From NCBI RefSeq assembly GCF_001898325.1, contig NZ_MKTR01000002.1, forward strand, positions 186,001 to 250,000: 64,000 nt of DNA, in the 5' to 3' direction. Below the pieces are notes generated by a model. The model was not told the DNA's origin. It saw nothing but the letters and a program-made list of their open reading frames with translations, and searched no databases. A program made the translations under genes and the position numbers. The first letter of the stretch is position 1; every line of letters begins with the position of its first letter. This document shows, piece after piece, positions 1-7,945 of this stretch. The DNA is from Microbacterium sp. 67-17. Its GTDB lineage: Bacteria; Actinomycetota; Actinomycetes; Actinomycetales; Microbacteriaceae.

Positions 1-291
1 CGTACCCCACCCGTTGGTCGGGCCCTGGACGACAGCAGCGATGGTGTACGGCGGCTCCTTCTTGAAAGCTGTCGTATCGACCTCGACGCCGGCAGCAGCG
101 GCGACCTGGAGGGAGTACTCGTCGTCCAGGATGGGGCGACCGTTAGCGTCGAACTCGATCGTCGTCGCCTCGCTGGTGGCGTTCGAGTCTTCCGGCGCAT
201 CGCTGGAGCAGGCGGCGAGTCCTACGAGCATGGCGCCCGCGCCTGCGATTGCGGCAAGTCGCCGCGCACGCCCCTTCATTGTCATTTTCAT
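1..291 (-). CDS. ABC transporter substrate-binding lipoprotein (N-terminal part, cut by window edge)
   Basis: This is the first 97 codons of an extracytoplasmic solute-binding protein; the rest lies left of the window. The N-terminus is basic (MKMTMKGRARR), followed by a hydrophobic stretch and a lipobox LAAC near residues 26-29, so it should be a lipid-anchored protein outside the membrane. A Ser/Asp/Glu-rich linker follows. Residues from about 82 (PPYTIAAVVQGPTNGWG) look like the first beta strand of a periplasmic-binding-protein type I fold of the ribose/xylose class. The start is set by GAGGAGAAC just upstream; ATG codons two and four codons downstream are also possible. It follows the CUT2-type permease, so it is probably the receptor of that importer. 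The substrate is unknown. Confidence 0.8.
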   Translation of the reverse strand, partial: MKMTMKGRARRLAAIAGAGAMLVGLAACSSDAPEDSNATSEATTIEFDANGRPILDDEYSLQVAAAAGVEVDTTAFKKEPPYTIAAVVQGPTNGWGT

Positions 292-346
292 CTTGTTCTC
301 CTCTTGATGCCGACCGGCGGGCGGTTCCCGCTGGAGCTCTGTGTTT

Positions 347-386
347 GTTCGGGTGTTCGGGTGTTCGGGTGTTCGGGTGTTCGGGT
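347..386. repeat. 8-bp tandem repeat, five copies (GTTCGGGT)
   Basis: Five perfect head-to-tail copies of GTTCGGGT occupy the 114-bp spacer between the permease stop and the binding-protein start. On the transcribed strand it reads ACCCGAAC. A further degenerate unit follows (GTACGTGTGTTCGG). Being 8 bp long and non-coding, it can change copy number by slippage and so alter the distance between the two genes. Confidence 0.9.
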
Positions 387-405
387 GTACGTGTGTTCGG
401 CTTTC

Positions 406-1359
406 TTAGCGCTTGCCCGGCCAACGCAGCACGAGCGCGAAGATCAGCACGGCGCCGTTGACGATGCCCTGGACCTCGGGGGGCAGGCCCAGCACGATGA
501 GCAGGGTGAACAGGACGCTCAGCAGCAGCACGCCGCCGACTGCTGCGATGAAGGACCCTTCGCCGCCGCGGAACGACGCGCCCGCGAGCAGGGCTGCGGT
601 GATGGAGTCGAGCTCCATGCCGACGCCGATCGTACGGTCGATGTAGCTGGCATAGCCGGTCTGCAAGAGCCCCGCGACAACCGCGAGCGACGACGCCACA
701 ACGAACGCGATCCACACAAGACGTCCCGTGCGAACGCCCGACAGCTCCGCCATTCGCGGATTCGCACCGGACATGACCAGCTGCCGACCCGAGACGGTTC
801 GCCGCAGCCACAGCGTCGCCACGATCGTCACGGCGATCCATAGGATCGCGGTGAAGGGGATTCCGCCGATGCTGCTGCGCGAGAATTCGACGAGGTAGTC
901 GGGTGAGTCCGCGCTGAAGGCGCCGCGCGTCCAGATCAGCTGCACCCCACCGATCACCAGCGCCATGCCGAAGGTGGCAAGAAAGGCCGGGACTTTTCGC
1001 ACGACGACGAGAGCGGCGTTGATCGAGCCGACGAGCAGAGCTGCGGCGAAGGCGAAGGCCACCGCGGCGACAGGGTCGGAGATGCGTGACACGGCGACTG
1101 CTGTGAGTCCCATCATCGCCGCGACCGACAGGTCCAGCCCGCGCACCATGAGGACAAGGATCTGGGCCATCGCGAGCAGCCCAAGAATCGCAGCGCGACG
1201 GAGAGTGTTGCCGATGTTGACGGGGTAGAACAGATTCGGCGCGATGATCGCCGCGACGATCAGGACGACCGCGAGAGCGATGAAGATCCCGTAGGTCGAG
1301 AGGAGATCGGTGGCGACGCGCCGAGCGCGGCTGCCGGCAGTCATCGTCAAGGCGGTCAT
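406..1359 (-). CDS. ABC transporter permease, CUT2/BPD_transp_2 family
   Basis: A 317-residue, highly hydrophobic integral membrane protein of the family that includes RbsC, XylH and AraH. Family features are a long first helix near residues 20-45, the segment VNIGNTLRRAAILGLLAMAQ, a GLDLSVAAMMGL motif where RbsC-type permeases have GGIDLSVG, and the late motif LLAGASFRGGEGS. The start ATG overlaps the stop of the upstream hydrolase (ATGA), so translation is probably coupled. It pairs with the binding lipoprotein downstream; the ATP-binding subunit is not seen and may lie beyond the left edge. The substrate is inferred only as a small polar compound handled by the neighbouring monooxygenase and hydrolase. 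Confidence 0.87.
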   Translation of the reverse strand: MTALTMTAGSRARRVATDLLSTYGIFIALAVVLIVAAIIAPNLFYPVNIGNTLRRAAILGLLAMAQILVLMVRGLDLSVAAMMGLTAVAVSRISDPVAAVAFAFAAALLVGSINAALVVVRKVPAFLATFGMALVIGGVQLIWTRGAFSADSPDYLVEFSRSSIGGIPFTAILWIAVTIVATLWLRRTVSGRQLVMSGANPRMAELSGVRTGRLVWIAFVVASSLAVVAGLLQTGYASYIDRTIGVGMELDSITAALLAGASFRGGEGSFIAAVGGVLLLSVLFTLLIVLGLPPEVQGIVNGAVLIFALVLRWPGKR

Positions 1360-2321
1360 GCCGCGACCTCCGCATCGATCGCGCCGAGGCGCTGGGTCCA
1401 ACCCGGCGCCTGAATGACGACGGGGAAGCTGCTTCCGTTGTGCGCGGTGACGACGACGCGTTCCTGCGCATCCATCAGCACGATTGCGGCGGTGGCGCCG
1501 GCGGTCTCGATGAGGTCAATGAGGGCTGCGCGGACGCCCGCGGCGGCGCCGAGTCTGCGGGACAAGTCCGCGCTGCGCCGCGCGAGTTGTCGCGTGATGG
1601 AAGCCTCGCCCGAGCCCGAGCAGAGCACACCGAAGCGATCGTCTGTCCAGAAGCCGGCGCCGACGATGCACGAGTCGCCGACGCGTCCGGGGAGCTTGCC
1701 GACCAGGCCGCCCGTGCTCGAGGCGCTGCTGACAGAGCCAGCCGCATCCAGCGTGAGGCATCCGATCGTTTCGGTCGGCACACGTCGGCCGGTGAACACG
1801 CTCTGTTGAGAGTCCCCGAGCTCGATGAGCGCTGCCTGCTGTTCCTGCGTGACGAGGTCCTCGGGAAGGATCCCGTGCGCGCGTGCGTACGAGGCCGCGG
1901 CATCGCCAACCAGCAGTGCGACGTTTCGCTCCTGCAGAAGAAGGTGGGCGAGCCGGGCGGGGTTGCGCAGTCCCGGCACGGCGCCGACGCCGACCGAACG
2001 GTGGGTCGAGCCGTTGGAGACGGCGCCGTCGGTCTCAACGGTGCCGGCGCGTGTGAGGACTGAACCGAGACCCGCGTTGAACGCAGGGTCGTCCTCGATG
2101 ACGGCAAGACCGCTCACCGCGGCGGAGATTCCGTCCTCACCCACAGCGAAGGCGTCGAGGGCGCGGGCCCCTGCGGTCTCAAGCGTCGCATAGGTCATGG
2201 CGATCGGTTCCATGTCGACGCCGCCGTGAACGACTGCCACAGGCCCGTGACCGGGGATCGACGCGTGTTCGACGACGATCGCGTCGTGTGATTGTCCGGC
2301 TTCCATGTGCTGCTCACTCAT
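1356..2321 (-). CDS. Isoaspartyl peptidase/L-asparaginase-type Ntn hydrolase
   Basis: A 321-residue member of the plant-type asparaginase (IaaA/taspase) family, which self-cleaves to expose an N-terminal threonine. Visible signatures are FNAGLGSVLT near residues 81-90, TVETDGAVSNG at 94-104, the likely nucleophile Thr185 in ETIGCL, and STGGLVGKLPGRVGDS at about 202-217, which forms the substrate site. The family hydrolyses beta-aspartyl peptides or asparagine-like amides. The usual MDA before the loop is TDG here, and the nucleophile is followed by IGC rather than VGA, so specificity may differ. Start and stop overlap both neighbours by ATGA, placing it between the monooxygenase and the permease in one operon. 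Its actual amide substrate is unknown. Confidence 0.85.
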   Translation of the reverse strand: MSEQHMEAGQSHDAIVVEHASIPGHGPVAVVHGGVDMEPIAMTYATLETAGARALDAFAVGEDGISAAVSGLAVIEDDPAFNAGLGSVLTRAGTVETDGAVSNGSTHRSVGVGAVPGLRNPARLAHLLLQERNVALLVGDAAASYARAHGILPEDLVTQEQQAALIELGDSQQSVFTGRRVPTETIGCLTLDAAGSVSSASSTGGLVGKLPGRVGDSCIVGAGFWTDDRFGVLCSGSGEASITRQLARRSADLSRRLGAAAGVRAALIDLIETAGATAAIVLMDAQERVVVTAHNGSSFPVVIQAPGWTQRLGAIDAEVAA

Positions 2322-3397
2322 GCTGGGGTAAGGGTGGTCATTCGCGGCATGACGTTCTCGGCGAAGCTCGCCAGGTCGCCGCGGAAGTCGGGGAAGGATA
2401 GGACGGTGCTTGTGATGCCGGCCTTCGTCTCGACAGCGTCGAGGTAGCGCGCGACCCGCTCGTGGGAGCCGATGATGTGCGGATGGAAGAAGGCCGGCAC
2501 CTGGGCGACGACCGGCATGCTGTCGTCTGGGTATCCGGGCAGCGGACGCGTGGCTTCGTCCTGTTCCAGCCATCGCTGCGCGGCGTTGCCGCCCTTGTCG
2601 GTCAATGCGGCTCGCTTGAGTGCGATCGCGGACTCGAAGTCGGTGTGGGCGATGAAATCGTTCGCGATGTCTAGCGCCTCAGCATCCGTTGGCGCGGTGA
2701 TGATCCCGTAGAGGGCCGCGGATTCGACCGCGCGGCCATTGTTCTTTGTCGCCTCAAGCAGCGCTGCGCGGGCGGTAGCGATGTCGGTGAGCCCGCCGAG
2801 CACGAAGTTCACATCCGCGAGGTCAGCAGCAACGCTCAGCGAGTTGGTCGACTGGCCCGGCACGATGATCTTGACCCCGTTCGCCGGTGTGGGCTTGGCA
2901 ATGCAGTCCTCGAGATGGAAGAACTCGCCATCGTGGCTGTACTGCCCGCTCTCCCACAGGCCGCGCAACACCGCGATGTACTCGCGTGTGTAGCGGTAGC
3001 GGTCGGCGTGGTAGTTCTCGGGCCAGAGTCCCATCTGGCTGTATTCCGAGATGTTCCAGCCGGCTACGACATTGAGTCGGAACCGTCCCCCGCTCGCGTC
3101 GTCGTAGGTGGCCGCCGTGCGTGCCGCCATGGCAGGGTGAATGGTCGGAGCGGCTACCGAACCCCAGATCCCGATTGTGGTTGTCGCCTGGATGATCATC
3201 CCGCACAGGGCCAGTGGGTCGATCGAGTAGTCCCAGAACCCATCGCCGTCTCCGTAGCCGCGGAACTTCGTCATCGCGAGCACGAAGTCGAAGCCCCGGC
3301 GCTCGGCCTCGACAGCCACCGCGACATTGAGCTCAGACGACGGCATGAACGACGGCGAGGTCTTCGACAGGATGTACCCGTCGTTTGTCGTCGGCAT
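2318..3397 (-). CDS. RutA-like FMN-dependent monooxygenase (LLM class)
   Basis: A 359-residue luciferase-like monooxygenase. It matches the pyrimidine oxygenase RutA pattern closely: PSFMPSSELN near the start, FDFVLAMTKFRGYG, AARTAATYDDASGGRF, NVVAGWNISEYSQMGLWP and, near the C-terminus, IIGSHERVARYLD. RutA opens the uracil ring using FMNH2 and O2. No RutB, RutC or flavin reductase lies next to it, so a different cyclic amide or heterocycle may be the substrate. An in-frame TAG lies five codons before the chosen ATG, and the codons in between (GIF) resemble the first strand of RutA, so the protein lacks roughly seven N-terminal residues. It is the first gene of the leftward operon and is divergent from a GntR regulator. 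Confidence 0.85.
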   Translation of the reverse strand: MPTTNDGYILSKTSPSFMPSSELNVAVAVEAERRGFDFVLAMTKFRGYGDGDGFWDYSIDPLALCGMIIQATTTIGIWGSVAAPTIHPAMAARTAATYDDASGGRFRLNVVAGWNISEYSQMGLWPENYHADRYRYTREYIAVLRGLWESGQYSHDGEFFHLEDCIAKPTPANGVKIIVPGQSTNSLSVAADLADVNFVLGGLTDIATARAALLEATKNNGRAVESAALYGIITAPTDAEALDIANDFIAHTDFESAIALKRAALTDKGGNAAQRWLEQDEATRPLPGYPDDSMPVVAQVPAFFHPHIIGSHERVARYLDAVETKAGITSTVLSFPDFRGDLASFAENVMPRMTTLTPA

Positions 3398-3419
3398 GAA
3401 GATTCCAGACTAGAGCTGT

Positions 3420-3428
3420 TGTCCGACA
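3420..3428. promoter_or_regulatory. Candidate GntR operator TGTCCGACA
   Basis: An odd-centred perfect palindrome (TGTC-C-GACA) sits 23 bases before the monooxygenase start, in the divergent region with the FadR-type regulator. It is part of the 14-mer TGTCCGACATCATT (3420-3433), which recurs exactly at 3561-3574 inside the first codons of the regulator gene. FadR-type regulators bind short palindromes of this size. The assignment is inference. Confidence 0.35.
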
Positions 3429-3514
3429 TCATTCATCTGCGAAACAGACTTGTAACCCGAGCTTTACATAGGGGGCTGAAACGAGCCGGTGCCACAAAAA
3501 TGGCTGCGTGTAGC

Positions 3515-4282
3515 ATGACGGCTGTGATCGGACCGATAGCTGACCGAGATCGCCGCACCCTGTCCGACATCATTGCCGAGCAGATTTACGCGGCGGTGCA
3601 GGCAGGCACTCTCGCGCCCGGCGAGCAGCTGCCTATCGAGACGGAACTCGCCCGCCAACTGGGGGTAGGCAGAACCTCGCTGCGCGAGGCGATCCAGAAG
3701 CTGCGCGCAATGGGCGTGATCGAGGTGCGCAAGGGCCTGGGTACCTTCATCGTCGACAGCAGTCGCATCGACCCCGTCCACTCCTTCGCGCAATGGGCAG
3801 CGGAGAACAAGTTCGAAGTGACTGAGCTCATCGAGACGCGTCTCGCCGTCGAGACCACCGCGGCTGGCCTCGCCTGCGAACGGGCGACGGAGACAGATCT
3901 TGCCCGACTGCGTGAGGCGAACAATTCCCACCGAAACGCGGTCGGGGTCGATGACCTTGTGAAGTACGACGAAGAGTTCCATGGCGCGCTCGTCAGCGCC
4001 TCGCACAACTCCCTACTCACGCGCATGTACTCGATGCTCGTCCCGAGCCTGCGTGAGTTTCGCCGGCTGTCGCTCGCGATCCCCGCGTCGGCCTCTCGCT
4101 CCAGTAAGTCGCACGAGGAGATCATCGACGCGATCGAGGCGCGCGACCCCATTCGCAGCCGAAACGAGACCGTGAAGCATCTCTGGACTCTCTACGGCGC
4201 CGTTGCGGGTGCACTCGCCGAATCCCCCGCCGCGTCACACCCGACCAAGACCGCGGACCGCCGCGTCTGGCTCCCGCGGTGA
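3515..4282 (+). CDS. FadR-family GntR transcriptional regulator
   Basis: A 255-residue GntR regulator. The winged helix spans about residues 11-75, with PGEQLPIETELARQLGVGRT and SLREAIQKLRAMGVIEV being typical for the FadR subfamily. The all-helical FCD ligand domain follows, with the metal/ligand pattern YDEEFHGALVSASHN and a late SHEEIIDAIEARD. It is divergent from the monooxygenase operon and presumably controls it in response to a catabolite. The start is uncertain: ATG at 3500 or 3515 (chosen), and neither has a clear ribosome binding site, so a leaderless transcript is possible. The C-terminal 20 residues after about 235 are not conserved-looking. Confidence 0.85.
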   Translation: MTAVIGPIADRDRRTLSDIIAEQIYAAVQAGTLAPGEQLPIETELARQLGVGRTSLREAIQKLRAMGVIEVRKGLGTFIVDSSRIDPVHSFAQWAAENKFEVTELIETRLAVETTAAGLACERATETDLARLREANNSHRNAVGVDDLVKYDEEFHGALVSASHNSLLTRMYSMLVPSLREFRRLSLAIPASASRSSKSHEEIIDAIEARDPIRSRNETVKHLWTLYGAVAGALAESPAASHPTKTADRRVWLPR

Positions 4283-4447
4283 CTGCTCCAAGACCATACT
4301 TTGAGGGCGATACCCCCATTTGGCTCACGGGGCGTTATCGGGGGCCGGCGTCTCGATTAGCACGTGGAGGCAGAGTGCAGAGGGATCGTTGCGGGCTTGT
4401 AAGCAAACTCCCCGTGAGAGCGGGAATGGCGCTGGCAGACTAGCTTC

Positions 4448-4837
4448 ATGGTGACGCTGCTGCTCGACTCCTCCCAGCTGGAGGTGACGTTGTCGGGGTC
4501 GGAACGTCTGCTTGCATTCCGTCGGCAGAATGTAGACATTCCGCGCAGCACGATCGCTAAGGTGCAGCTCACCGACGACGTCTGGACGTGGCTCCGTGGG
4601 GTACCGAGCCCCGGGACGCATGTGCGCGGAGTCATCGCGATGGGCACCCGGAAGTCGGCGAGCAGCGAGGACTTCGTCGTCGTGCGAGGGCGACGTCCCG
4701 GCGTCGTGATCGACCTCGAGGGACACCCGGACTATCAGCGCATCGTTCTCACGACGCGCCACGGGCTAGCGCTCGTTCAGGCGTTGCGGCTCGAGGTCGA
4801 TGGTCCCGCCGAAGACGTCGCCGACCTCGTCAGCTGA
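4448..4837 (+). CDS. Small PH-like protein, function unknown
   Basis: A 129-residue soluble protein with no signal peptide or membrane helix. The pattern of short beta strands (VTLLLDSSQLEVTLSG, the run RSTIAKVQLT, FVVVRGRRPGVVIDL) and a C-terminal helix (RHGLALVQALRL) resembles bacterial pleckstrin-homology-like domains, but I cannot name a function. It has its own upstream space of 165 bp with no obvious promoter. Its stop codon interlocks with that of the convergent ABC-2 permease within the palindrome GTCAGCTGAC at 4829-4838, an eight-base tail-to-tail overlap. Confidence 0.75.
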   Translation: MVTLLLDSSQLEVTLSGSERLLAFRRQNVDIPRSTIAKVQLTDDVWTWLRGVPSPGTHVRGVIAMGTRKSASSEDFVVVRGRRPGVVIDLEGHPDYQRIVLTTRHGLALVQALRLEVDGPAEDVADLVS

Positions 4838-5648
4838 CGTCGCGTCGCCAGTTCAGCGCATAGCCGAGCACCAGCAGAACCGCGGCATAGGCAAGAAGGA
4901 CGGCGCCGCCCGCCCACCATTCGAGTCCGCTCGTGCTGGTTCCCGCGCCCGCCATCTGGAAGATGCTCGCCCCGACCAGGGCGTCGCTCGCGGCGCCCGG
5001 GAGGTAGTTGGTGACGGTGTCGAGTCCTGACACGAACGCCCCCGCCGCGCGGGCGATGGGCTCAAGGAACTGAGTGAACACGAGCACACCGACGACGGCA
5101 GCCACCTGGTTTCGCACGAGTGAGCCGACGCCGATCCCGACGACCACCCAGATCGTGAGTGCCAGAACGACTCGGGCGATGAGCGCCCAGGTCGAGCCCA
5201 CGCCGAGGTCGGTCTCGACCCCGAACGCTGCGAGGAGGCCAGCGGCCGGCCCGACGGAAGACAGCGCGCCGACGACTCCGAAGCCCACGCCAACAACGAT
5301 GCCTGCCACGATCTTCGCCCAGAGCACCGTGCCCCGGCGCGGTGTCGCAAGGAACGTTGCCGTCAGGGTCTTGTGCCGGAACTCCGAGGTGACCATGAGG
5401 GTTCCGAGGATGAGGGGGATGACGTATCCGACGCTTGCGGCCAGCGAATACAGCACCGGTGCGACTCCCTCGGTCGGAACCGGTGCCCCCTCGCCCGGGA
5501 GCATCCCGCTGCCGACGGCCCCGATCGCGAACGCGAGCGCGGCCGCGGTGAAGGCGATGTAGAGAACGAGTACGAGCCCCAGCACCCACCACAGGGATGT
5601 CGAGAAGAACTTCGTGAACTCCGACCGGGTGACAGTGGCGACGGTCAT
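4830..5648 (-). CDS. ABC-2 family exporter permease
   Basis: A 272-residue membrane protein with about six helices: residues 18-43, 66-88, 108-140, 156-178, 181-200 and 240-262. The N-terminal cytoplasmic segment SEFTKFFST and the segment VTSEFRHKTLTATFLATPRR after the second helix are typical of ABC-2 permeases of bacterial drug or peptide exporters. It follows the ATPase gene with an ATGA overlap and should form a homodimeric exporter with it. No dedicated regulator or immunity gene is adjacent, so the exported compound is unknown. Confidence 0.86.
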   Translation of the reverse strand: MTVATVTRSEFTKFFSTSLWWVLGLVLVLYIAFTAAALAFAIGAVGSGMLPGEGAPVPTEGVAPVLYSLAASVGYVIPLILGTLMVTSEFRHKTLTATFLATPRRGTVLWAKIVAGIVVGVGFGVVGALSSVGPAAGLLAAFGVETDLGVGSTWALIARVVLALTIWVVVGIGVGSLVRNQVAAVVGVLVFTQFLEPIARAAGAFVSGLDTVTNYLPGAASDALVGASIFQMAGAGTSTSGLEWWAGGAVLLAYAAVLLVLGYALNWRRDVS

Positions 5649-6742
5649 CGGTTCGCCCCTTCCTCGTCGGCTCTCGCTTCAGGCTGCATGTCAGGCTCCA
5701 CCGGTTCCCGCGAATCTGCGGGTTCGCCCATCCCGTCAGCCGATGAGGTGATGGCGGTGTCAGGGTCAGTCACGGTCTCGGCCGCAGGCTCCTCGCCAGC
5801 GTCCGCGGGTGTCGGCCGACGTCGGTCGTCCGTCAGCAGCAGCGGGGGCCTTATCCCGTTGACGTACTCGAGGAAGATCTCCTCGAGGGCGGGCCCCCGG
5901 TCGGTCAGTGCCGACAGGGCGACGCCTGCAGACGCTGCGATCGCCCCGACACTCGCAGCGTCGAGGCCCTGCACCTGGATGCCGGTGCGCAGGTGCTCGA
6001 GCGGAACCGCGGAACCCTCCAGTGCCGCGACAAGGGCACCGCGGTCGGGTGCGTCGACGAGCGTGACCGGAACCTCCTGATAGGCGAGGTCGGCAAGCGA
6101 CCCCTCGAACACGAGTCGGCCGCCGGAGATGATGAGCGCGGCATCCACCGTCTGCTGCACCTCGGCGAGCAGGTGAGACGACACCAGGATGGTCCGCCCC
6201 TCTGCCGCCAGAGTCCGCAGAAAAGACCGCATCCACCGGATGCCTTCGGGGTCGAGGCCGTTGGTGGGCTCGTCGAGCACGAGCACGCCCGGGTCGCCGA
6301 GCAGCGCGAACGCTACCCCGAGCCGTTGGCGCATTCCGAGCGAATACCCGCCGACCTTGCGCCCCGCAGCGTGCGTGAGCCCGACAAGTTCGAGCACCTC
6401 ATCAACGCGCGAGCGCGCGATGCCGGCAGCCTGTGCGTAGACGGCCAGGTGCGCTGCGCCCGTGCGGCCGGGGTGGAAGCCGGTGGCTTCGAGGACCGCG
6501 CCGACAGTGTGCAGCGGATGGGCGAGCTCGTCGTAGCGGCGCCCGCCGATGGTCGCCGAGCCCGAGGTCGGGCGGATCAGGCCCAGCAGCATCCGCAGCG
6601 TCGTGGTCTTGCCTGCCCCGTTGGGCCCGAGAAACGCCGTGATGCGTCCGGGCTGGATGCTGCACGTGAGATCGGCGACCGCCGAGATCGTCCCGAAGCG
6701 CTTGGTGAGCCCCGCGAACTCCAGAACCTGTCCGTCGGGCAT
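5645..6742 (-). CDS. ABC exporter ATP-binding protein with acidic C-terminal tail
   Basis: A 365-residue ATPase of the DrrA/CcmA type. Visible motifs are Walker A GPNGAGKT (about residue 38), a signature in the degenerate form YSLGMRQRLGVA, Walker B VLVLDEPTNGLDPEG and the switch HLLAE. Beyond the usual ~300-residue domain it carries about 65 residues rich in Glu, Asp, Pro and Ala (RRRPTPADAGEEPAAE onward), predicted disordered. The start is fixed by GGGAGGGG upstream of ATG 6742; a longer in-frame reading exists but looks non-coding. It is translationally coupled to the permease downstream. Confidence 0.88.
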   Translation of the reverse strand: MPDGQVLEFAGLTKRFGTISAVADLTCSIQPGRITAFLGPNGAGKTTTLRMLLGLIRPTSGSATIGGRRYDELAHPLHTVGAVLEATGFHPGRTGAAHLAVYAQAAGIARSRVDEVLELVGLTHAAGRKVGGYSLGMRQRLGVAFALLGDPGVLVLDEPTNGLDPEGIRWMRSFLRTLAAEGRTILVSSHLLAEVQQTVDAALIISGGRLVFEGSLADLAYQEVPVTLVDAPDRGALVAALEGSAVPLEHLRTGIQVQGLDAASVGAIAASAGVALSALTDRGPALEEIFLEYVNGIRPPLLLTDDRRRPTPADAGEEPAAETVTDPDTAITSSADGMGEPADSREPVEPDMQPEARADEEGANR

Positions 6743-6867
6743 GAAGAGCCCCTCCCTGGGTGTGGATTGCGCACCAGTCTGGCCGACGGAGCGCTCCCGG
6801 ATGCGGCACCACGCCCGGGGCCGGTCGAAGAGCCCCCCTCGCGGCGGCCCATCGCTACCGTGGAACC

Positions 6868-7917
6868 GTGGAGACGACGGCACCGACGGTTGGGATCGAG
6901 CAGCGTGGTGAGATCGGCATCCTGACCCTGCAACGCCCACGCGCGCTCAACGCCCTCGACCTCAAGATGATCGAGGCTCTCGCTGCGGGTCTTGATCAGT
7001 GGGAGAAGGACGACAGTATTCGGGCCGTGGTGCTGCGCGGCGCCGGCGATCGTGGGTTCTGCGCCGGGGGTGATGTGCGCGGACTGTACGAGACGCTCAT
7101 CGGTGACCGCCCCGAACAGGTCGATGCCTTCTTCCGCGCCGAGTACGCCCTCAATGCCCGGATCGCAGAGTATCGGCATCCGATCGTCGCGTTCGCCGAC
7201 GGGATCACGATGGGTGGCGGCATTGGCCTTGCCGGCCACGCATCCCACCGCCTGGTCACCGAAAGGTCGATGCTCGCGATGCCCGAGACACGGATCGGCT
7301 TCACGCCGGATGTCGGCGGGTCCTGGCTGCTCGGCCGTGCCCCCGGGCGAGTCGGCGAGTACCTGGCGCTGACGGGCAACACCGTCGGGCCCGCCGATGC
7401 CATCGAGGCGGGTCTGGCCGATCACCACGTGCCAAGCGGCAGGCTCGAAGCTCTGCTGTCTGACCTGGTGTCCGGAGCCGATCTCGACGGTGCGATTCAG
7501 GCGGTCGCGACAGAACCGGCTCCCGGAACCGCGACCCGGCAGCGGGAGTGGATCGACGTCGCGTTCGCCCAGCCCACCGTCGCCGAGATCGTCTCGGCAC
7601 TGCAGGGGCGGCTCGAGGATGCCGCGCGCGAGACTGCCGTGCATCTGGAGTCGCTTCCGCCGACCGCGCTCGCGGTGACCCTCGAGGCGGTCAGACGCGC
7701 GCGGAAGCTTCCCAACCTGCGGGCTGCTCTCGCCCAGGAGTATGGGCTTGTTCTCTGGTTCGGGACGACACAGCCGGATCTGGTGGAGGGAATCCGCGCA
7801 CAACTCGTCGACAAAGACCGCTCACCCCGCTGGAATCCTGCCCCCGGCGCGGAACTTCCCGCAGACCTTCTCGATCAGGCCTTCTCGTTCCCGCCGCCGA
7901 CGCCGCTGTGGAGCTGA
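6868..7917 (+). CDS. Enoyl-CoA hydratase/isomerase family protein, 3-hydroxyisobutyryl-CoA hydrolase-like
   Basis: A 349-residue crotonase-fold protein. The length and C-terminal extension fit 3-hydroxyisobutyryl-CoA hydrolases (valine degradation) better than ordinary 260-residue hydratases. Supporting motifs are RPRALNALDLKMIEAL near the start, the oxyanion segment FCAGGDVRGLYE (family ECH_2 form), DGITMGGGIGLAGHASHR, and the acid residue region MPETRIGFTPDVGGSWLLGR, which is the hydrolase signature. The last 60 residues (ALAQEYGLVLWF onward) correspond to the family's C-terminal domain. Start is GTG at 6868; upstream in-frame codons look like intergenic DNA. It is divergent from the ABC exporter. 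Confidence 0.85.
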   Translation: METTAPTVGIEQRGEIGILTLQRPRALNALDLKMIEALAAGLDQWEKDDSIRAVVLRGAGDRGFCAGGDVRGLYETLIGDRPEQVDAFFRAEYALNARIAEYRHPIVAFADGITMGGGIGLAGHASHRLVTERSMLAMPETRIGFTPDVGGSWLLGRAPGRVGEYLALTGNTVGPADAIEAGLADHHVPSGRLEALLSDLVSGADLDGAIQAVATEPAPGTATRQREWIDVAFAQPTVAEIVSALQGRLEDAARETAVHLESLPPTALAVTLEAVRRARKLPNLRAALAQEYGLVLWFGTTQPDLVEGIRAQLVDKDRSPRWNPAPGAELPADLLDQAFSFPPPTPLWS

Positions 7918-7945
7918 GGCGGCTCAGAGAGAGGCATCCTGGCTG

